From Thermomonas aquatica (lineage in GTDB: Bacteria; Pseudomonadota; Gammaproteobacteria; Xanthomonadales; Xanthomonadaceae): DNA of 64,000 nucleotides. Under the pieces are notes generated by a model, which was not told the DNA's origin, searched no databases, and was given only the letters and a program-made list of their open reading frames with translations. A program made the position numbers and the translations under genes. The stretch covers positions 2,312,501 through 2,376,500 of the forward strand of contig NZ_CP040871.1 in NCBI RefSeq assembly GCF_006337105.1, given 5' to 3'. This document shows, one piece after another, positions 37,379 to 48,269 of this stretch; position 1 is the stretch's first letter; each line of letters begins with the position of its first letter.

Positions 37379-38749
37379 ATGCTGCAGCGCCTGCATTCGA
37401 CCAGCGCGCGGCTGGTGCTGGCGGTCGCGCTGGCCTTCCTCGCCGCGTTCCTGTTGCTCGGCGCGGGCGTGTACAGCCGCGTGCTGGCCAGCCTCGACCG
37501 CGATACCCGCGAGTTCGTGCGTTCCGATGCCGCCGACCTGCTGGCCCTGCGGCGCGATGCGGGCGCTCGCGCGTTGCTCGACGAGGTCGATGCGCGCAGC
37601 CGCGATCCGGACCAGGACGACTTGCTGTACGCGGTGTTCGATCGCGACGGGCGGCGCATGGCGGGCAAGCCCGTGCCGCACCTGCCGCGGCGCAACGGCT
37701 GGACCTCGTTTCGCGATGCCAGCGTCGCCGATCGGCCGCGGGTCATCGCCCGGGTGGTCGCGCTCGACGACGGCGGGCGCCTGCTCGCAGGCATGCGCAC
37801 CCGCGCCGAGGATGGCTTCCTCGCCGCGATGCAGCGCGCGGCGCTGCTGGCGCTGGTGTTGGCCGCCGCCTGCGGCTTGCTGGTGGGTTGGCTGACCTCG
37901 CGCTGGGTCGGGGCGAAACTGGCGCGGCTGGACGATACCGCGCGTCGGATCGCCGGCGGCGAGCTGGGATTGCGGGTTCCCGCCGACGGCAGCGGCGATC
38001 CGTTCGACCGCGTCGGCGCGCGCCTCAACGCGATGCTGGATCGGATCGATGCGCTGGTCGACGGCGTCCGCCATGCCACCGACCACATCGCGCACGACCT
38101 GCGCACGCCGCTGGCGCGCATGCGCAACCGGCTTGAAGAGCTGCGCGATGCGGCCGATGTCGACACCGCGGGCCGCGATGCGCTGGACGCCGCGTTGCTG
38201 GAGTCGGACCGCTTGCTGCAGACCTTCGCCGCATTGCTGCGCTTGTCGCGGATCGAGGTGCAGGCAAGCACCGAAGCCATGCCGGAACTCGACCTGGGGC
38301 GCATCGCCGCGGATGCGGTGGAGCTGTACGCGCCCTCGGCCGGTGCCGAGGGGATGCGCCTGCTCGACCGCAGCACGCCAGCGCCGATGCGCGGCGATGC
38401 CGACCAGCTGTTCCAGGCGGTGGTGAACCTGCTCGACAACGCGTTGCGGCATGCGCAGGCGGGCGGCGATGTCGTGGTGTCCACCATGGCCGATGCCGAC
38501 GGAGTCGTGCTCGAGGTGGCCGACCGCGGTCCCGGCATCGCGGAGGCCGACCGCAGCCGGGTATTCGACCGCTTCGAACGCCTGCAACCGGATCGAGGCA
38601 CGCCGGGCAGCGGCCTCGGGCTGAGCCTGGTGCGCGCGATCGTGATCCGCCACGGCGGGCGGATCGAGCTGCAGGACAACCGGCCCGGGCTGCGCGTGCT
38701 CCTGCGCTTCCCGCTGGCGGGCGGCGATCAGCCGCCTGTTTCTTCGTAG
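37379..38749 (+). CDS. Sensor histidine kinase
   Basis: 456 aa from ATG 37379. Two membrane helices (about 11-33 and 146-170) flank a roughly 110-residue periplasmic sensor; HAMP follows (TSRWVGAKLARLDDTARRIAGGEL, about 168-220). H-box HIAHDLRTPLARM with the phosphorylated H239. N-box NLLDNALRHA, G-boxes DRGPGIA and GSGLGLSLV. All kinase motifs are present. The 3' end overlaps the convergent gene at 38728 by 22 bp. Confidence 0.94.
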   Translation: MLQRLHSTSARLVLAVALAFLAAFLLLGAGVYSRVLASLDRDTREFVRSDAADLLALRRDAGARALLDEVDARSRDPDQDDLLYAVFDRDGRRMAGKPVPHLPRRNGWTSFRDASVADRPRVIARVVALDDGGRLLAGMRTRAEDGFLAAMQRAALLALVLAAACGLLVGWLTSRWVGAKLARLDDTARRIAGGELGLRVPADGSGDPFDRVGARLNAMLDRIDALVDGVRHATDHIAHDLRTPLARMRNRLEELRDAADVDTAGRDALDAALLESDRLLQTFAALLRLSRIEVQASTEAMPELDLGRIAADAVELYAPSAGAEGMRLLDRSTPAPMRGDADQLFQAVVNLLDNALRHAQAGGDVVVSTMADADGVVLEVADRGPGIAEADRSRVFDRFERLQPDRGTPGSGLGLSLVRAIVIRHGGRIELQDNRPGLRVLLRFPLAGGDQPPVSS

Positions 38750-39417
38750 CCGGCCTGCTCGTAGCGGGAGATCTCCTCCGCCGCCAGCAGTTCGCGCAAT
38801 TGCGAGGCCGACGCGCGCCGCATCGGCTTCTCGTCGATGCCGGACAGCGGCGCCTGCCGCAGCACGTCGGCCGGCAGCACGGTGACGTCGAAACTCAGGT
38901 CCTCGGCGGAGAACAGCCAGACCGGGAAGTCGCCTTCGCGCTCGCGGTCCAGGCGCAGGTGGCGGCTGCGCGCGAGCGCAGGCACGCCGTGTTCCTCGAA
39001 ATGGCGCGGCACCGCATCGGCATCGTCGCTGTGCAGGTGCAGGGCGACCGCGCTGTTGGCGTCGGCGGTGCCGTCCAGCACCGGGCCGACCAGACGCGGC
39101 TCGAACTCGCGGAAGAACTCCAGCGCGCGCTGCGCGGCTTCGCGGCGGCGGCGCACTTCCGCGGCCTGGTCGCTGCCGAGGAACAGGCGCTGGTATTCGC
39201 GCAGCGCGTCCTCGATCTCGCGGTTGCGCGGCAGCGAGGCGTCGTCGTGGATGCCGAGCCGCTGCGCGGCCTTGAGCTTGGCCTGGTGGTAGTCGCGGAT
39301 GCCGCCTTCGGCCATCAGCCGTGCGGCCTCGAAGGCGAGGTGCTGGCGGCGTTCGCGGGTGCGGGTCTGCGCATGCGTGTGCGCGTGGAGCTTGGCGTGC
39401 TGGCGGCTGTTCGGCAT
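38728..39417 (-). CDS. Conserved protein of unknown function, 229 aa
   Basis: ATG 39417 chosen as the start of MPNSRQHAKLH; the longer frame to 39540 crosses a palindromic intergenic region. The N-terminus is basic and His-rich (HAKLHAHTHAQTRTRERRQ), followed by helices (FEAARLMAEGGIRDYHQAKLKAAQRL). The central part (REIEDALREYQRLFLG, EFEPRLVGPVLDGTADANSAVALHLHSDD) and C-terminus (GDFPVWLFSAEDLSFDVTVLPAD in blocks) look like a compact soluble fold. A nucleotidyltransferase-like reading is possible because of GTADANSAVALHL, but I cannot assign a function. Tail overlaps the histidine kinase gene. Confidence 0.72.
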   Translation of the reverse strand: MPNSRQHAKLHAHTHAQTRTRERRQHLAFEAARLMAEGGIRDYHQAKLKAAQRLGIHDDASLPRNREIEDALREYQRLFLGSDQAAEVRRRREAAQRALEFFREFEPRLVGPVLDGTADANSAVALHLHSDDADAVPRHFEEHGVPALARSRHLRLDREREGDFPVWLFSAEDLSFDVTVLPADVLRQAPLSGIDEKPMRRASASQLRELLAAEEISRYEQAGYEETGG

Positions 39418-39427
39418 CGCGGATCCC

Positions 39428-39494
39428 CGGTACGGCCTGCAGGGACTGTACCGGACTGCGACGACCCGCGCATCAACGCGGCGTCGCGTTGATG
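39428..39494. repeat. Two inverted repeats between mrcA and the 229-aa gene
   Basis: CGGTAC (39428-39433)/GTACCG (39448-39453), and a stronger 10-bp pair CATCAACGCG (39471-39480)/CGCGTTGATG (39485-39494) with a 4-nt loop. The second lies just beyond the mrcA stop and may end mrcA transcripts or act as an operator. Neither is followed by a T tract. Confidence 0.6.
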
Positions 39495-39502
39495 CAACGG
39501 AG

Positions 39503-41971
39503 TCAGAAGATGTCGAACGCTTCCTCGTCGGGCTGCGCATCCTGTTCGGGCAGGCTGTCGAGTTCGCTCTGCATGCGTTCCTCGTCCTCCGCCTTCAGCC
39601 ATTCGACCACGCCGTTGGCCTTGACCTGGACCATGCCCGCCGGCGGGTCGAGATCGCGTTCGGGCTGGTCCTTCAGCGCCACCTTCATGTAGTTGATCCA
39701 GATCGGCAGCGCCGCCTTGCCGCCGTATTCGCGGTAGCCCAGCGACTTGAAGTCGTCGCGCCCGACCCAGACGGTGGTGACGTACTGGCCGCCGAAGCCG
39801 GAGAACCAGGCGTCGCGGTGGTCGTTGGTGGAGCCGGTCTTGCCGCCCACGTCCTCGCGGCCGAGCACGCGGGCATCGGTGGCGGTGCCGCGCTTGACCA
39901 CGTCGCGCATCATCGACTGCAGCTGCCAGGCCACGCGCGGATCCAGCGCGCGCGGGGCGACGACCATGGTCGGGTCGACGGGCTTGGCGGGTTTCGGCTT
40001 GGACACGGCGGCCTGCGCCGGCTTGGTGGCCGAATCCGCGGGCTCGCTGCCGGTCGGGCTGAGATCGAAGCCATCGACCTTGGTCTGTGCGACCGTGGCG
40101 GTCGCCGCCTGGCCCGGGGCCTGCACGACGGCGCACCAGCTGCAGGCGGTCGGCGGCTTCTCCTTGAACAACTCCTTGCCGCTGCGGTCGCGCACGCTGT
40201 CGATGAACCAGGGGGTGGTCAGGAAGCCGCCATTGGCGAATGCCGTGTAGCCGCGCGCCACCGACAAGGGGGTCAGCGAGGCGGTGCCGAGCGACATCGA
40301 CAGGTTCGGCGGGAGCTTGGCTTCGTCGAAGCCGAAATGGCTGATGTAGCGGCGCGCATAGTCGACGCCGATGGCATCGAGCAGGCGCACCGAAACCAGG
40401 TTGCGCGATTGCACCAGCGCTTCGCGCACGCGCATCGGGCCGGCGAAGTTGCCGCTGTCGTTCTGCGGCCGCCACATGTGGCCGGCGCGATCCTTGAACA
40501 CCACCGGCGCGTCCAGCACGATCGAGGCCGGGTTGAACCCGCGTTCGAACGCCGCCGCATACACGAACGGCTTGAAGCTGGAGCCGGGCTGGCGGCGTGC
40601 CTGGGTGGCGCGGTTGAACTTGTTGCCGGCATAGCTGTAGCCGCCCACCAGGGCGCGCAGCGCGCCGTTGTCCGCATCCAGCGAGACCAGCGCGGTTTGC
40701 GCGCGCGGCACCTGGTCGATGACCCAGGCGGGCGCGGCCTCCGGCTGCTCGGCGTTGCTGCGGCGCACGCGCACCACGTCGCCGCGCGCGGCCAGCGCCG
40801 GGCCGCTCTTGCCGGTCCAACTGGTAGCGCTGCCGCCGAGCGTCAGCTCGCTGGCATCGGCCAGCACCACCTGCAGGCCGCTGCCGTTGCTGCCGGTCAC
40901 CACCGCAGGCAGCAGGCCGCCCTGCGCGGGGATGCCGCGCAACAGGCGGGCAATGGCCCTGGCGTCGGCGCCGGCCGGGATCTGCACCTGCTGCTCCGGC
41001 TTGCGCCAGCCGTGGCGATGGTCGTACACCCGCATGCCATCGATCACCGCCTTGTCCGCCGCGGCCTGCAGCACCGGATCGATGGTCGTGGTGACGTGGT
41101 AGCCCTTGGTCAGCACCTGCTCGCCATAACGGGCGATCATTTCCTGGCGCACCATTTCCGCGACGTAAGGCGCATTCACTTCGATGTGGCGCTCGTGCGG
41201 GGTCGCGTGCATCGGCGCGGCCTTGGCGGCCTCGGCCTCGGCGGCGCTGACGTAACCGAGCTGGGCCATGCGCGGCAGGATGTAGTGGTCGCGGCGCTCG
41301 CGGTTGCGGTCCGGGTTGTCCAGCGGGTTGCCGGTGGACGGGAACTTGGGCGTGCCGGCCAGGGTGGCGGCTTCGTCCAGGGTCAGCTGGTCGAGCTTCT
41401 TGCCGTAGTAGAACTCGGCCGCCGCGGCCACGCCGTAGGCGCGGTTGCCGAAGAAACTCTTGTTGAGGTACAGGCCGAGGATCTCGTCCTTGCCCAGCTC
41501 GCGTTCCATTTTCATCGCCAGCAGCATTTCGCGCAGCTTGCGGGTGTAGCTGTATTCGGAGTCGAGGAAGTACTGGCGCGCCACCTGCTGGGTGATGGTG
41601 GAGCCGCCGGGCACGCGCTTGTCGTTGGTGGTGGCGAGCAGCCAGATCGCCCGGGCCACGCCTTTGTAGTCGACGCCGTGGTGCTGGTAGAAGCGGGCGT
41701 CCTCGGCCGCGAGGAAGGCTTGTTTGACCCGGGCCGGCACATCCTTGATGTCCACCGGGTAGCGGCGCATCTCGCCGAACAGCCCCATCAGCCGGCCATC
41801 GCGGGCGTAGACGTACATCGGTTCCTGCAGCTCGGTGGTGCGCAGGGTCTGCACGTCCGGCAGGCGCGAGGACAGCGACATCACCAGGATCGCGACGGCG
41901 ATCGCGCCGAGCACTGCAAGCGTGACGCCGCCCAGCAGAACGAGGCGCAGGGTGCGGGGGAGGCGGGGCAT
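39503..41971 (-). CDS. mrcA: Penicillin-binding protein 1A
   Basis: Bifunctional peptidoglycan glycosyltransferase/transpeptidase of the inner membrane. 822 aa from ATG 41971, with GGAA 9 nt upstream; the GTG at 41977 is too close to that site. One N-terminal membrane helix (about 9-31). GT51 domain: [50 protein letters not shown]. Transpeptidase: active-site SSFK at about 464, SRN, and [15 protein letters not shown]. The C-terminal tail is acidic ([15 protein letters not shown]). It is divergent from pilM, a conserved arrangement. A TATACT -10 lies at 42013-42008. Confidence 0.96.
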   Translation of the reverse strand: MPRLPRTLRLVLLGGVTLAVLGAIAVAILVMSLSSRLPDVQTLRTTELQEPMYVYARDGRLMGLFGEMRRYPVDIKDVPARVKQAFLAAEDARFYQHHGVDYKGVARAIWLLATTNDKRVPGGSTITQQVARQYFLDSEYSYTRKLREMLLAMKMERELGKDEILGLYLNKSFFGNRAYGVAAAAEFYYGKKLDQLTLDEAATLAGTPKFPSTGNPLDNPDRNRERRDHYILPRMAQLGYVSAAEAEAAKAAPMHATPHERHIEVNAPYVAEMVRQEMIARYGEQVLTKGYHVTTTIDPVLQAAADKAVIDGMRVYDHRHGWRKPEQQVQIPAGADARAIARLLRGIPAQGGLLPAVVTGSNGSGLQVVLADASELTLGGSATSWTGKSGPALAARGDVVRVRRSNAEQPEAAPAWVIDQVPRAQTALVSLDADNGALRALVGGYSYAGNKFNRATQARRQPGSSFKPFVYAAAFERGFNPASIVLDAPVVFKDRAGHMWRPQNDSGNFAGPMRVREALVQSRNLVSVRLLDAIGVDYARRYISHFGFDEAKLPPNLSMSLGTASLTPLSVARGYTAFANGGFLTTPWFIDSVRDRSGKELFKEKPPTACSWCAVVQAPGQAATATVAQTKVDGFDLSPTGSEPADSATKPAQAAVSKPKPAKPVDPTMVVAPRALDPRVAWQLQSMMRDVVKRGTATDARVLGREDVGGKTGSTNDHRDAWFSGFGGQYVTTVWVGRDDFKSLGYREYGGKAALPIWINYMKVALKDQPERDLDPPAGMVQVKANGVVEWLKAEDEERMQSELDSLPEQDAQPDEEAFDIF

Positions 41972-42007
41972 CGACACAGATTCCGATTGCGGGTTTCGTG
42001 GTCGCGG

Positions 42008-42013
42008 AGTATA
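42008..42013 (-). promoter_or_regulatory. Probable -10 box of mrcA
   Basis: TATACT on the minus strand, 37 nt ahead of the mrcA ATG. The -35 region is not well conserved. Confidence 0.5.
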
Positions 42014-42129
42014 GAGTAGGCGTCCGTGATGACTTGGCTGCAGGGGGGCGGCCGGTTTTCCCCGGAATGTCCGTAGGGATGATCAGGTCGTGGGACGGGG
42101 GTTTTGGGCGGTGGCAACAGGGCGACCGG

Positions 42130-43267
<1,138 letters not shown>

Positions 43268-43268
<1 letters not shown>

Positions 43269-43888
43269 TGGCCAGGATCAATCTCCTCCCGTGGCGCGTC
43301 GAGCGCCGCAAGCTGCGCCAGAAGGATTTCATGGGGATGCTGGCGCTGGCCGTCGCGGCGGGCGTGCTGGCGTCCTTCCTGGTGGTGGGTTGGTACAACG
43401 GCCGCATCAGCAACCAGAATTCACGCAACGAATACCTGCAGGGCGAGATCACCAAGGTCGATACCCAGATCAAGGAGATCGAGGAGCTCGACAAGAAGAA
43501 GAGCAAGCTGCTGGCCCGCAAGGAAGTCATCGAGCAGTTGCAGGCCAACCGTTCGCAGATGGTGCACCTGTTCGATTCTCTGGTGCGCACCATTCCGGAT
43601 GGGGTCAGCCTCAGCGCGATCAAGCAGGAAGGGGATATCCTGACCCTGACGGGCCGTTCGCAGTCGAATGCGCGGGTATCGACCTACATGCGCAACCTCG
43701 AGGGTTCGGGCTGGATGACCAACCCCGACCTCAACATCATCGAGGCGAAGGAAGGCAACGCGGGCCTGCCCTATGAATTCAACCTCAAGGTGAAGCTGGC
43801 CAACCCGAACGCACCCAAGGATGGCGAGGAAGGCACTGCGCCTGCCGCAGCGCCAGCAGCGCCAGCAGCAGGAGGGTCCGCATCGTGA
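43268..43888 (+). CDS. pilN: Type IV pilus alignment protein PilN
   Basis: 206 aa. The N-terminal INLLPWR motif binds PilM. One membrane helix (about 24-44) is followed by a coiled coil (EITKVDTQIKEIEELDKKKSKLLARKEV in heptads) and a ferredoxin-like periplasmic domain. Ala/Pro-rich tail. ATG overlaps the pilM stop (TGATG). Confidence 0.95.
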
Positions 43889-44595
43889 GCAAGAAGCAGC
43901 TGAGTCTTCGTGAACTCGATTTCAACAACATCGGGCAATGGCCGCAGAACGCCAAGATCGGCTTCTGCGCGATCATCGCGCTGCTGATCCTGCTCCTTGC
44001 GTGGTTGCTGTTCGTGCGCGACAAGGGGACCGAACTCGAAGGCCTGCAGGCCAAGGAAACCGAGCTGCGCACGGAATTCGAGACCAAGCAGGGGCGCGCC
44101 GCCAACCTCGAGCCGCTCAAGCAGCAGCTCGCGCAGATGGAGCAGCAGTTGCAGCAGATGCTGCGGCAGCTGCCGAGCAAGACCGAGATGCCCGACCTGA
44201 TCGTCGATATCTCGCAGACCGCACTGGCGACCGGCATCCAGAACGAGTTGTTCCAGCCCGGCCCGGAAGCGCCCAAGGAGTTCTACGCGGAAAAGCCGAT
44301 CGCCTTGCGGATGGTGGGGACCTACCACCAGTTCGGCGCGTTCGTGAGTGGCGTCGCCTCGTTGCCGCGCGTGGTGATCATGACCATGCATGACATCTCG
44401 TTGCAGCCGAAGAACGCGAAGACCGACCCGAATGCGAAGATCGGCCCGAACAGCGCGCTGGAGCTCGCCGGCACGGTGAAGACCTACCGCTATCTGGACG
44501 AGGACGAGACCGCGGCGCAGGCCGCCGCGGCGACTCCGGCAGCACCGGCCGCCGCCGGCGCCCCGCCTGCAACGCCTGCCAAGGGAGGGGCCTGA
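43885..44595 (+). CDS. pilO: Type IV pilus alignment protein PilO
   Basis: 236 aa from a GTG that overlaps the pilN stop (GTGA). One membrane helix (about 28-46, FCAIIALLILLLAWLLF), a coiled coil (AANLEPLKQQLAQMEQQLQQML), and a periplasmic ferredoxin-like domain (EKPIALRMVGTYHQFGAFVSGVA). Forms a heterodimer with PilN and binds PilP. Confidence 0.95.
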   Translation: MSKKQLSLRELDFNNIGQWPQNAKIGFCAIIALLILLLAWLLFVRDKGTELEGLQAKETELRTEFETKQGRAANLEPLKQQLAQMEQQLQQMLRQLPSKTEMPDLIVDISQTALATGIQNELFQPGPEAPKEFYAEKPIALRMVGTYHQFGAFVSGVASLPRVVIMTMHDISLQPKNAKTDPNAKIGPNSALELAGTVKTYRYLDEDETAAQAAAATPAAPAAAGAPPATPAKGGA

Positions 44596-44596
44596 C

Positions 44597-45115
44597 ATGC
44601 CCGCGAATGGCATCCGCAATTTCCGCTTGACCGGCGTCGTCATGCTGGCGGTTGCACTCGCCGCATGCGGTGGTGGCCGGGGTGATCTCGAAAAATGGGT
44701 CGCCGAAGTCAAGGCCAGGCCGGCGCCGCCGCTTGATCCGCTGCCGGTGATGCAGCAGTTCGAGACCTTCGAATACGCTTCGCAAAACCTGCGCGATCCC
44801 TTCAGCGAAGCCTTCAGTGGCGGCGCTGGCAGCGGCCCACGCCCGGATCCGGGCCGCCGCAAGCAGACGCTGGAACAGTTCCCGCTGGACAGCCTGGACA
44901 TGGTCGGCACCATCGGCAGGGGCCCCGGCGTGATCGCGCTGTTGCTGGCACCGGACAAGGTGACCTACCGCGTGCGCCCAGGTGCCTACTTGGGGCAAAG
45001 CGATGGGCGGGTGACCGCCGTGTACGAAGACCGGATCGAACTGGTCGAACTGGTTCCCGATGGCGCAGGCGGCTGGCTGGAACGGCCGGCGACCATCGCG
45101 CTCGAAGACAATTGA
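44597..45115 (+). CDS. pilP: Type IV pilus lipoprotein PilP
   Basis: 172 aa lipoprotein (lipobox ALAACGGG, lipidated Cys about 24) linking PilN/PilO to the PilQ secretin. Disordered linker, then the HR domain: DLSTFEY-type QQFETFEYASQNLRDPF, SLDMVGTIGRG, VTYRVRPGAYLGQSDGRV and RIELVELVPDGAGGW. Adjacent to pilO (1 nt gap). Confidence 0.95.
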   Translation: MPANGIRNFRLTGVVMLAVALAACGGGRGDLEKWVAEVKARPAPPLDPLPVMQQFETFEYASQNLRDPFSEAFSGGAGSGPRPDPGRRKQTLEQFPLDSLDMVGTIGRGPGVIALLLAPDKVTYRVRPGAYLGQSDGRVTAVYEDRIELVELVPDGAGGWLERPATIALEDN

Positions 45116-45130
45116 TTAGGGGATAGACCG

Positions 45131-47101
45131 ATGACCGTCACCAACGTCAAGCAACAGCGGCCTGTCCGGCGCCCCTCATCCCTCGGCGCCTGCGCAGTCG
45201 GGCTGGCCGTGGGCTTGTATGCCGCGAGCGCAGCTGCGCTGCCCGTGGTCGCCGCCGCGACGATGGCGCAATCGGCCACCGGCGCGATGGCGGATCCCGC
45301 CAAGCGCGCGCCCAACGCAGTCAGCGTGTCGGCGATCGATTTCAAGCGCGGCGACGGCGGCTCCGGCAAGCTGATCCTGCGTTTCAATGGCGAAGGCGCC
45401 GCGCCCGACCTGCGCAACATGGGGTCCAGCGTGGTCGTCGACATCGGCAATGCGCAGCTTCCCGCGTCGCTGCAGCGTCCGATCAATGTTTCCGATTTCG
45501 CCACCCCGGTGCAGCGCATCGATGCCCGTGCCACCAGCAGCGGTGCGCAACTGGTGCTGGGCACCCAGGGCGCCTTCGAATCGATGGCCTACCAGAGCGG
45601 CAACGACTACATCGTCGAAATCGTGCCGCGCGCGACCCCGGTCGCCGCCAAGGCGCAGCCGGCGGCCCCGGCGATGGGCGCGGCCGCGATGGGCGCGACC
45701 AGCAGCAATTCCGCGGTTCGCTACAACGGCAAGCCGGTGACCTTCAACTTCCAGGACGTGCCGGTACGCACCGTCCTGCAGTTGATCGCCGAGGAGTCCA
45801 ACCTCAACATCGTTGCCGCCGACACCGTCCAGGGCAATGTCACCCTGCGCCTGATCAACGTGCCCTGGGACCAGGCGCTGGACATCGTGTTGCAGGCCAA
45901 GTCGCTGGACAAGCGCCGCAGCGGCAACGTGGTGTGGGTGGCGCCGCAGGCGGAGATCGCCAAGTTCGAACAGGACAAGGAAGATGCTCGCATCAGCCTG
46001 GAAGAGCGTGCGGAAAAAGTCACCGAATACATCCCGATCAACTACGGCAATGCAGAAGACATCGCCAAGCTGCTGACCGAGGAGAGCAAAGGCAATGCCC
46101 AGGGCGGGGGTGGTGGCCAAGGCGGCGGTCAGAACAGTCAGGATCGCGGCTTCCTGTCCTCGCGGGGCAGCATCAGCTTCGACAAGCGCACCAACACGTT
46201 GCTGGTGATCGATATCCCGCAGCGCGTCGCCAATATCCGGAACCTTGTCCAACAGCTCGACAAGCCGGTGGATCAGGTGGTGATCGAGGCGCGGATCGTG
46301 ATTGCCAGCGAGAACGTCGCGCGCGAGTTGGGCGCGAAGTTCGGCATCTCCGGATCGGCGCGCGACGGCAAGGCCTACTTCAGCGACACGATCGCGCACA
46401 ATATCGCGACGCAAAACTCGTTCGTCAACGCGGCTAATCAGAACAGCACTACGCCTCCGCCCAGCCCGGCTGTGTTGCCTTCGATCAGTCGAGGCCTGAT
46501 GTCGAACTTGCCGGCAGCATTGGAGAATCCAGCGGGCTCATTGGCGCTCTCCATTCTGAATGCAGGATATGCGCTGGATGTCGAGCTTTCGGCCATCCAG
46601 GAGCAAGGCCGTGGCGAAGTGATCTCCAACCCCCGCATCGTCACCAGCAACCAGAAGGAATCGGTGATCAAGCAAGGCAAGGAGATCGGCTACCTCACTA
46701 TCACGGGCACAGGCGCAGCCCTGACTCCCACCGTCAACTTCAAGGAAGCCCTGCTTGAGTTGAAGGTCACTCCCACCATTACCAATGATGGCCGGGTATT
46801 CCTGAACTTGGGTGTCAAGAAGGATGAGCTGGATGGCTTCGTCAGCGCCGGCAGCTTCGGCGACGTGCCGCAGATCGCCAAGCGCGAGGTCAACACCGCG
46901 GTACTGGTCGACGACGGCCAGACCGTCGTGATCGGTGGCGTGTACGAATTCAGCGACCGCACCGACATCGCCAAGGTGCCGTTCCTCGGCGATATCCCCT
47001 TCCTCGGCAACCTGTTCCGCAACAAGAGCCGCAGCAAGGAAAAGGCCGAATTGCTGGTGTTCGTGACGCCGAAGGTCATGCGCGTCGCCCAGCGCAACTG
47101 A
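45131..47101 (+). CDS. pilQ: Type IV pilus secretin PilQ
   Basis: Outer-membrane channel through which the pilus extends. 656 aa. Signal region, AMIN domain (about 45-170, VSAIDFKRGDGGSGKLIL), STN-like N0 (VRTVLQLIAEESNLNIVAADTVQGNVTL), N1/NHN-like domain with the PINYGNAEDIAKLL stretch, a Gly/Gln-rich linker (GGGGGQGGGQNSQ, about 322-336), then the secretin domain (VVIEARIVIASENVARELG to ELLVFVTPKVMRV). Ribosome site GGGGAT upstream. Positions about 46400-46860 have visibly lower GC than the rest. Terminator at 47129. Confidence 0.96.
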   Translation: MTVTNVKQQRPVRRPSSLGACAVGLAVGLYAASAAALPVVAAATMAQSATGAMADPAKRAPNAVSVSAIDFKRGDGGSGKLILRFNGEGAAPDLRNMGSSVVVDIGNAQLPASLQRPINVSDFATPVQRIDARATSSGAQLVLGTQGAFESMAYQSGNDYIVEIVPRATPVAAKAQPAAPAMGAAAMGATSSNSAVRYNGKPVTFNFQDVPVRTVLQLIAEESNLNIVAADTVQGNVTLRLINVPWDQALDIVLQAKSLDKRRSGNVVWVAPQAEIAKFEQDKEDARISLEERAEKVTEYIPINYGNAEDIAKLLTEESKGNAQGGGGGQGGGQNSQDRGFLSSRGSISFDKRTNTLLVIDIPQRVANIRNLVQQLDKPVDQVVIEARIVIASENVARELGAKFGISGSARDGKAYFSDTIAHNIATQNSFVNAANQNSTTPPPSPAVLPSISRGLMSNLPAALENPAGSLALSILNAGYALDVELSAIQEQGRGEVISNPRIVTSNQKESVIKQGKEIGYLTITGTGAALTPTVNFKEALLELKVTPTITNDGRVFLNLGVKKDELDGFVSAGSFGDVPQIAKREVNTAVLVDDGQTVVIGGVYEFSDRTDIAKVPFLGDIPFLGNLFRNKSRSKEKAELLVFVTPKVMRVAQRN

Positions 47102-47128
47102 TCGGCTTCACGCCGGATCATGCGACGC

Positions 47129-47158
47129 AACGGGAGCCGCAAGGCTCCCGTTCCGTTT
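47129..47158 (+). terminator. Terminator after pilQ
   Basis: AACGGGAGCC (47129-47138) and GGCTCCCGTT (47143-47152) around GCAA, then CCGTTT. Ends pilMNOPQ. Confidence 0.82.
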
Positions 47159-47253
47159 GAGGCCCGAGTCGAGGCCGTTCATCGGGACGTTGCCGGTGCC
47201 TGCGAACCTTTGGCCGGGTTGCCGGTCGAACGGGCCTGCACCACGAGGACGCC

Positions 47254-48261
47254 ATGGATATTCCGAGCAATACCGGATCCGCTCCGGACATCGCGCGCCT
47301 GCACGATGCCTTCCGCAGCCTGCGAGTCGGGCTTTCGGCGGAGATCGTCGGCCAGGCAGCGCTGATCGAACGCCTGTTGATCGCCCTGCTGGCGGATGGT
47401 CACCTGCTGGTCGAAGGCGCGCCCGGCCTGGCCAAGACCAGCGCGATCCGCGCGCTTGCGTCCAGGCTGGAAGCCGATTTCGCCCGCGTGCAGTTCACCC
47501 CGGACCTGCTGCCGGCGGATCTGACCGGTACCGAGGTCTGGCGGCCGCAGGACGGCCGTTTCGAATTCCAGCCAGGCCCGATCTTCCATCCGATCCTGCT
47601 GGCGGACGAGATCAACCGCGCGCCGGCCAAGGTGCAATCCGCATTGCTGGAGGCGATGGGCGAACGCCAGGTCACGGTCGGCAGGCAAACATATTCGTTG
47701 CCGCCGCTGTTCCTGGTGATGGCGACGCAGAACCCGATCGAACAGGAGGGCACCTTCCCGCTGCCGGAAGCGCAGCTCGATCGCTTCCTCATGTACGTGC
47801 GCATCGGGTATCCGGAAGCCGATGCGGAAAGCGAAATCCTGCGGCTTGCGCGTGAACGCGCCCGCGATGCGTTGCAGGCGCCGGCATCGGGTTCGGCGCG
47901 GATGCCGATGGCCGACGTGTTCGCCGCGCGCAAGGCCGTGCTCGACCTGCATGTCGCACCCGCGTTGGAGCGCTACCTGGTCGAGCTGGTGCTGGCGTCG
48001 CGCAACGCCGCGCGCTACGACGCGGCGTTGGCCAGGCGGATCGCCTGGGGCGCGAGCCCGCGCGGTTCGATCGCGCTGGAGCGTTGCGCCCGCGCCCGCG
48101 CCTGGCTTGCCGGTCGCGACTTCGTGACGCCGGAAGACGTGCGCGCGGTCGCGCCGGATGTGCTGCGCCATCGCGTGTTGCCGAGCTACGAGGCCACCGC
48201 GGAAGGTTGGGACGGCGACCGCCTGGTGGCCGAATTGCTGCAGCGGGTGCCGCTGCCCTGA
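47254..48261 (+). CDS. MoxR family AAA+ ATPase
   Basis: 335 aa. Walker A GAPGLAKT at 55-62, Walker B LLADEINRAP, sensor 1 MATQNPIEQEGTFPLPEAQLDRF (split over blocks), C-terminal lid. MoxR ATPases act as chaperones that remodel VWA proteins; here it heads a six-gene cluster (DUF58, DUF4381, BatA, BatBC, BatD) with overlapping genes downstream. Confidence 0.94.
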   Translation: MDIPSNTGSAPDIARLHDAFRSLRVGLSAEIVGQAALIERLLIALLADGHLLVEGAPGLAKTSAIRALASRLEADFARVQFTPDLLPADLTGTEVWRPQDGRFEFQPGPIFHPILLADEINRAPAKVQSALLEAMGERQVTVGRQTYSLPPLFLVMATQNPIEQEGTFPLPEAQLDRFLMYVRIGYPEADAESEILRLARERARDALQAPASGSARMPMADVFAARKAVLDLHVAPALERYLVELVLASRNAARYDAALARRIAWGASPRGSIALERCARARAWLAGRDFVTPEDVRAVAPDVLRHRVLPSYEATAEGWDGDRLVAELLQRVPLP

Positions 48262-48269
48262 GCACGGCG

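Noticed and set aside
39299-42019. A 906-codon plus-strand frame opposite mrcA
   Set aside because: Antisense shadow of PBP1A; His/Gln/Arg-rich with no domains.
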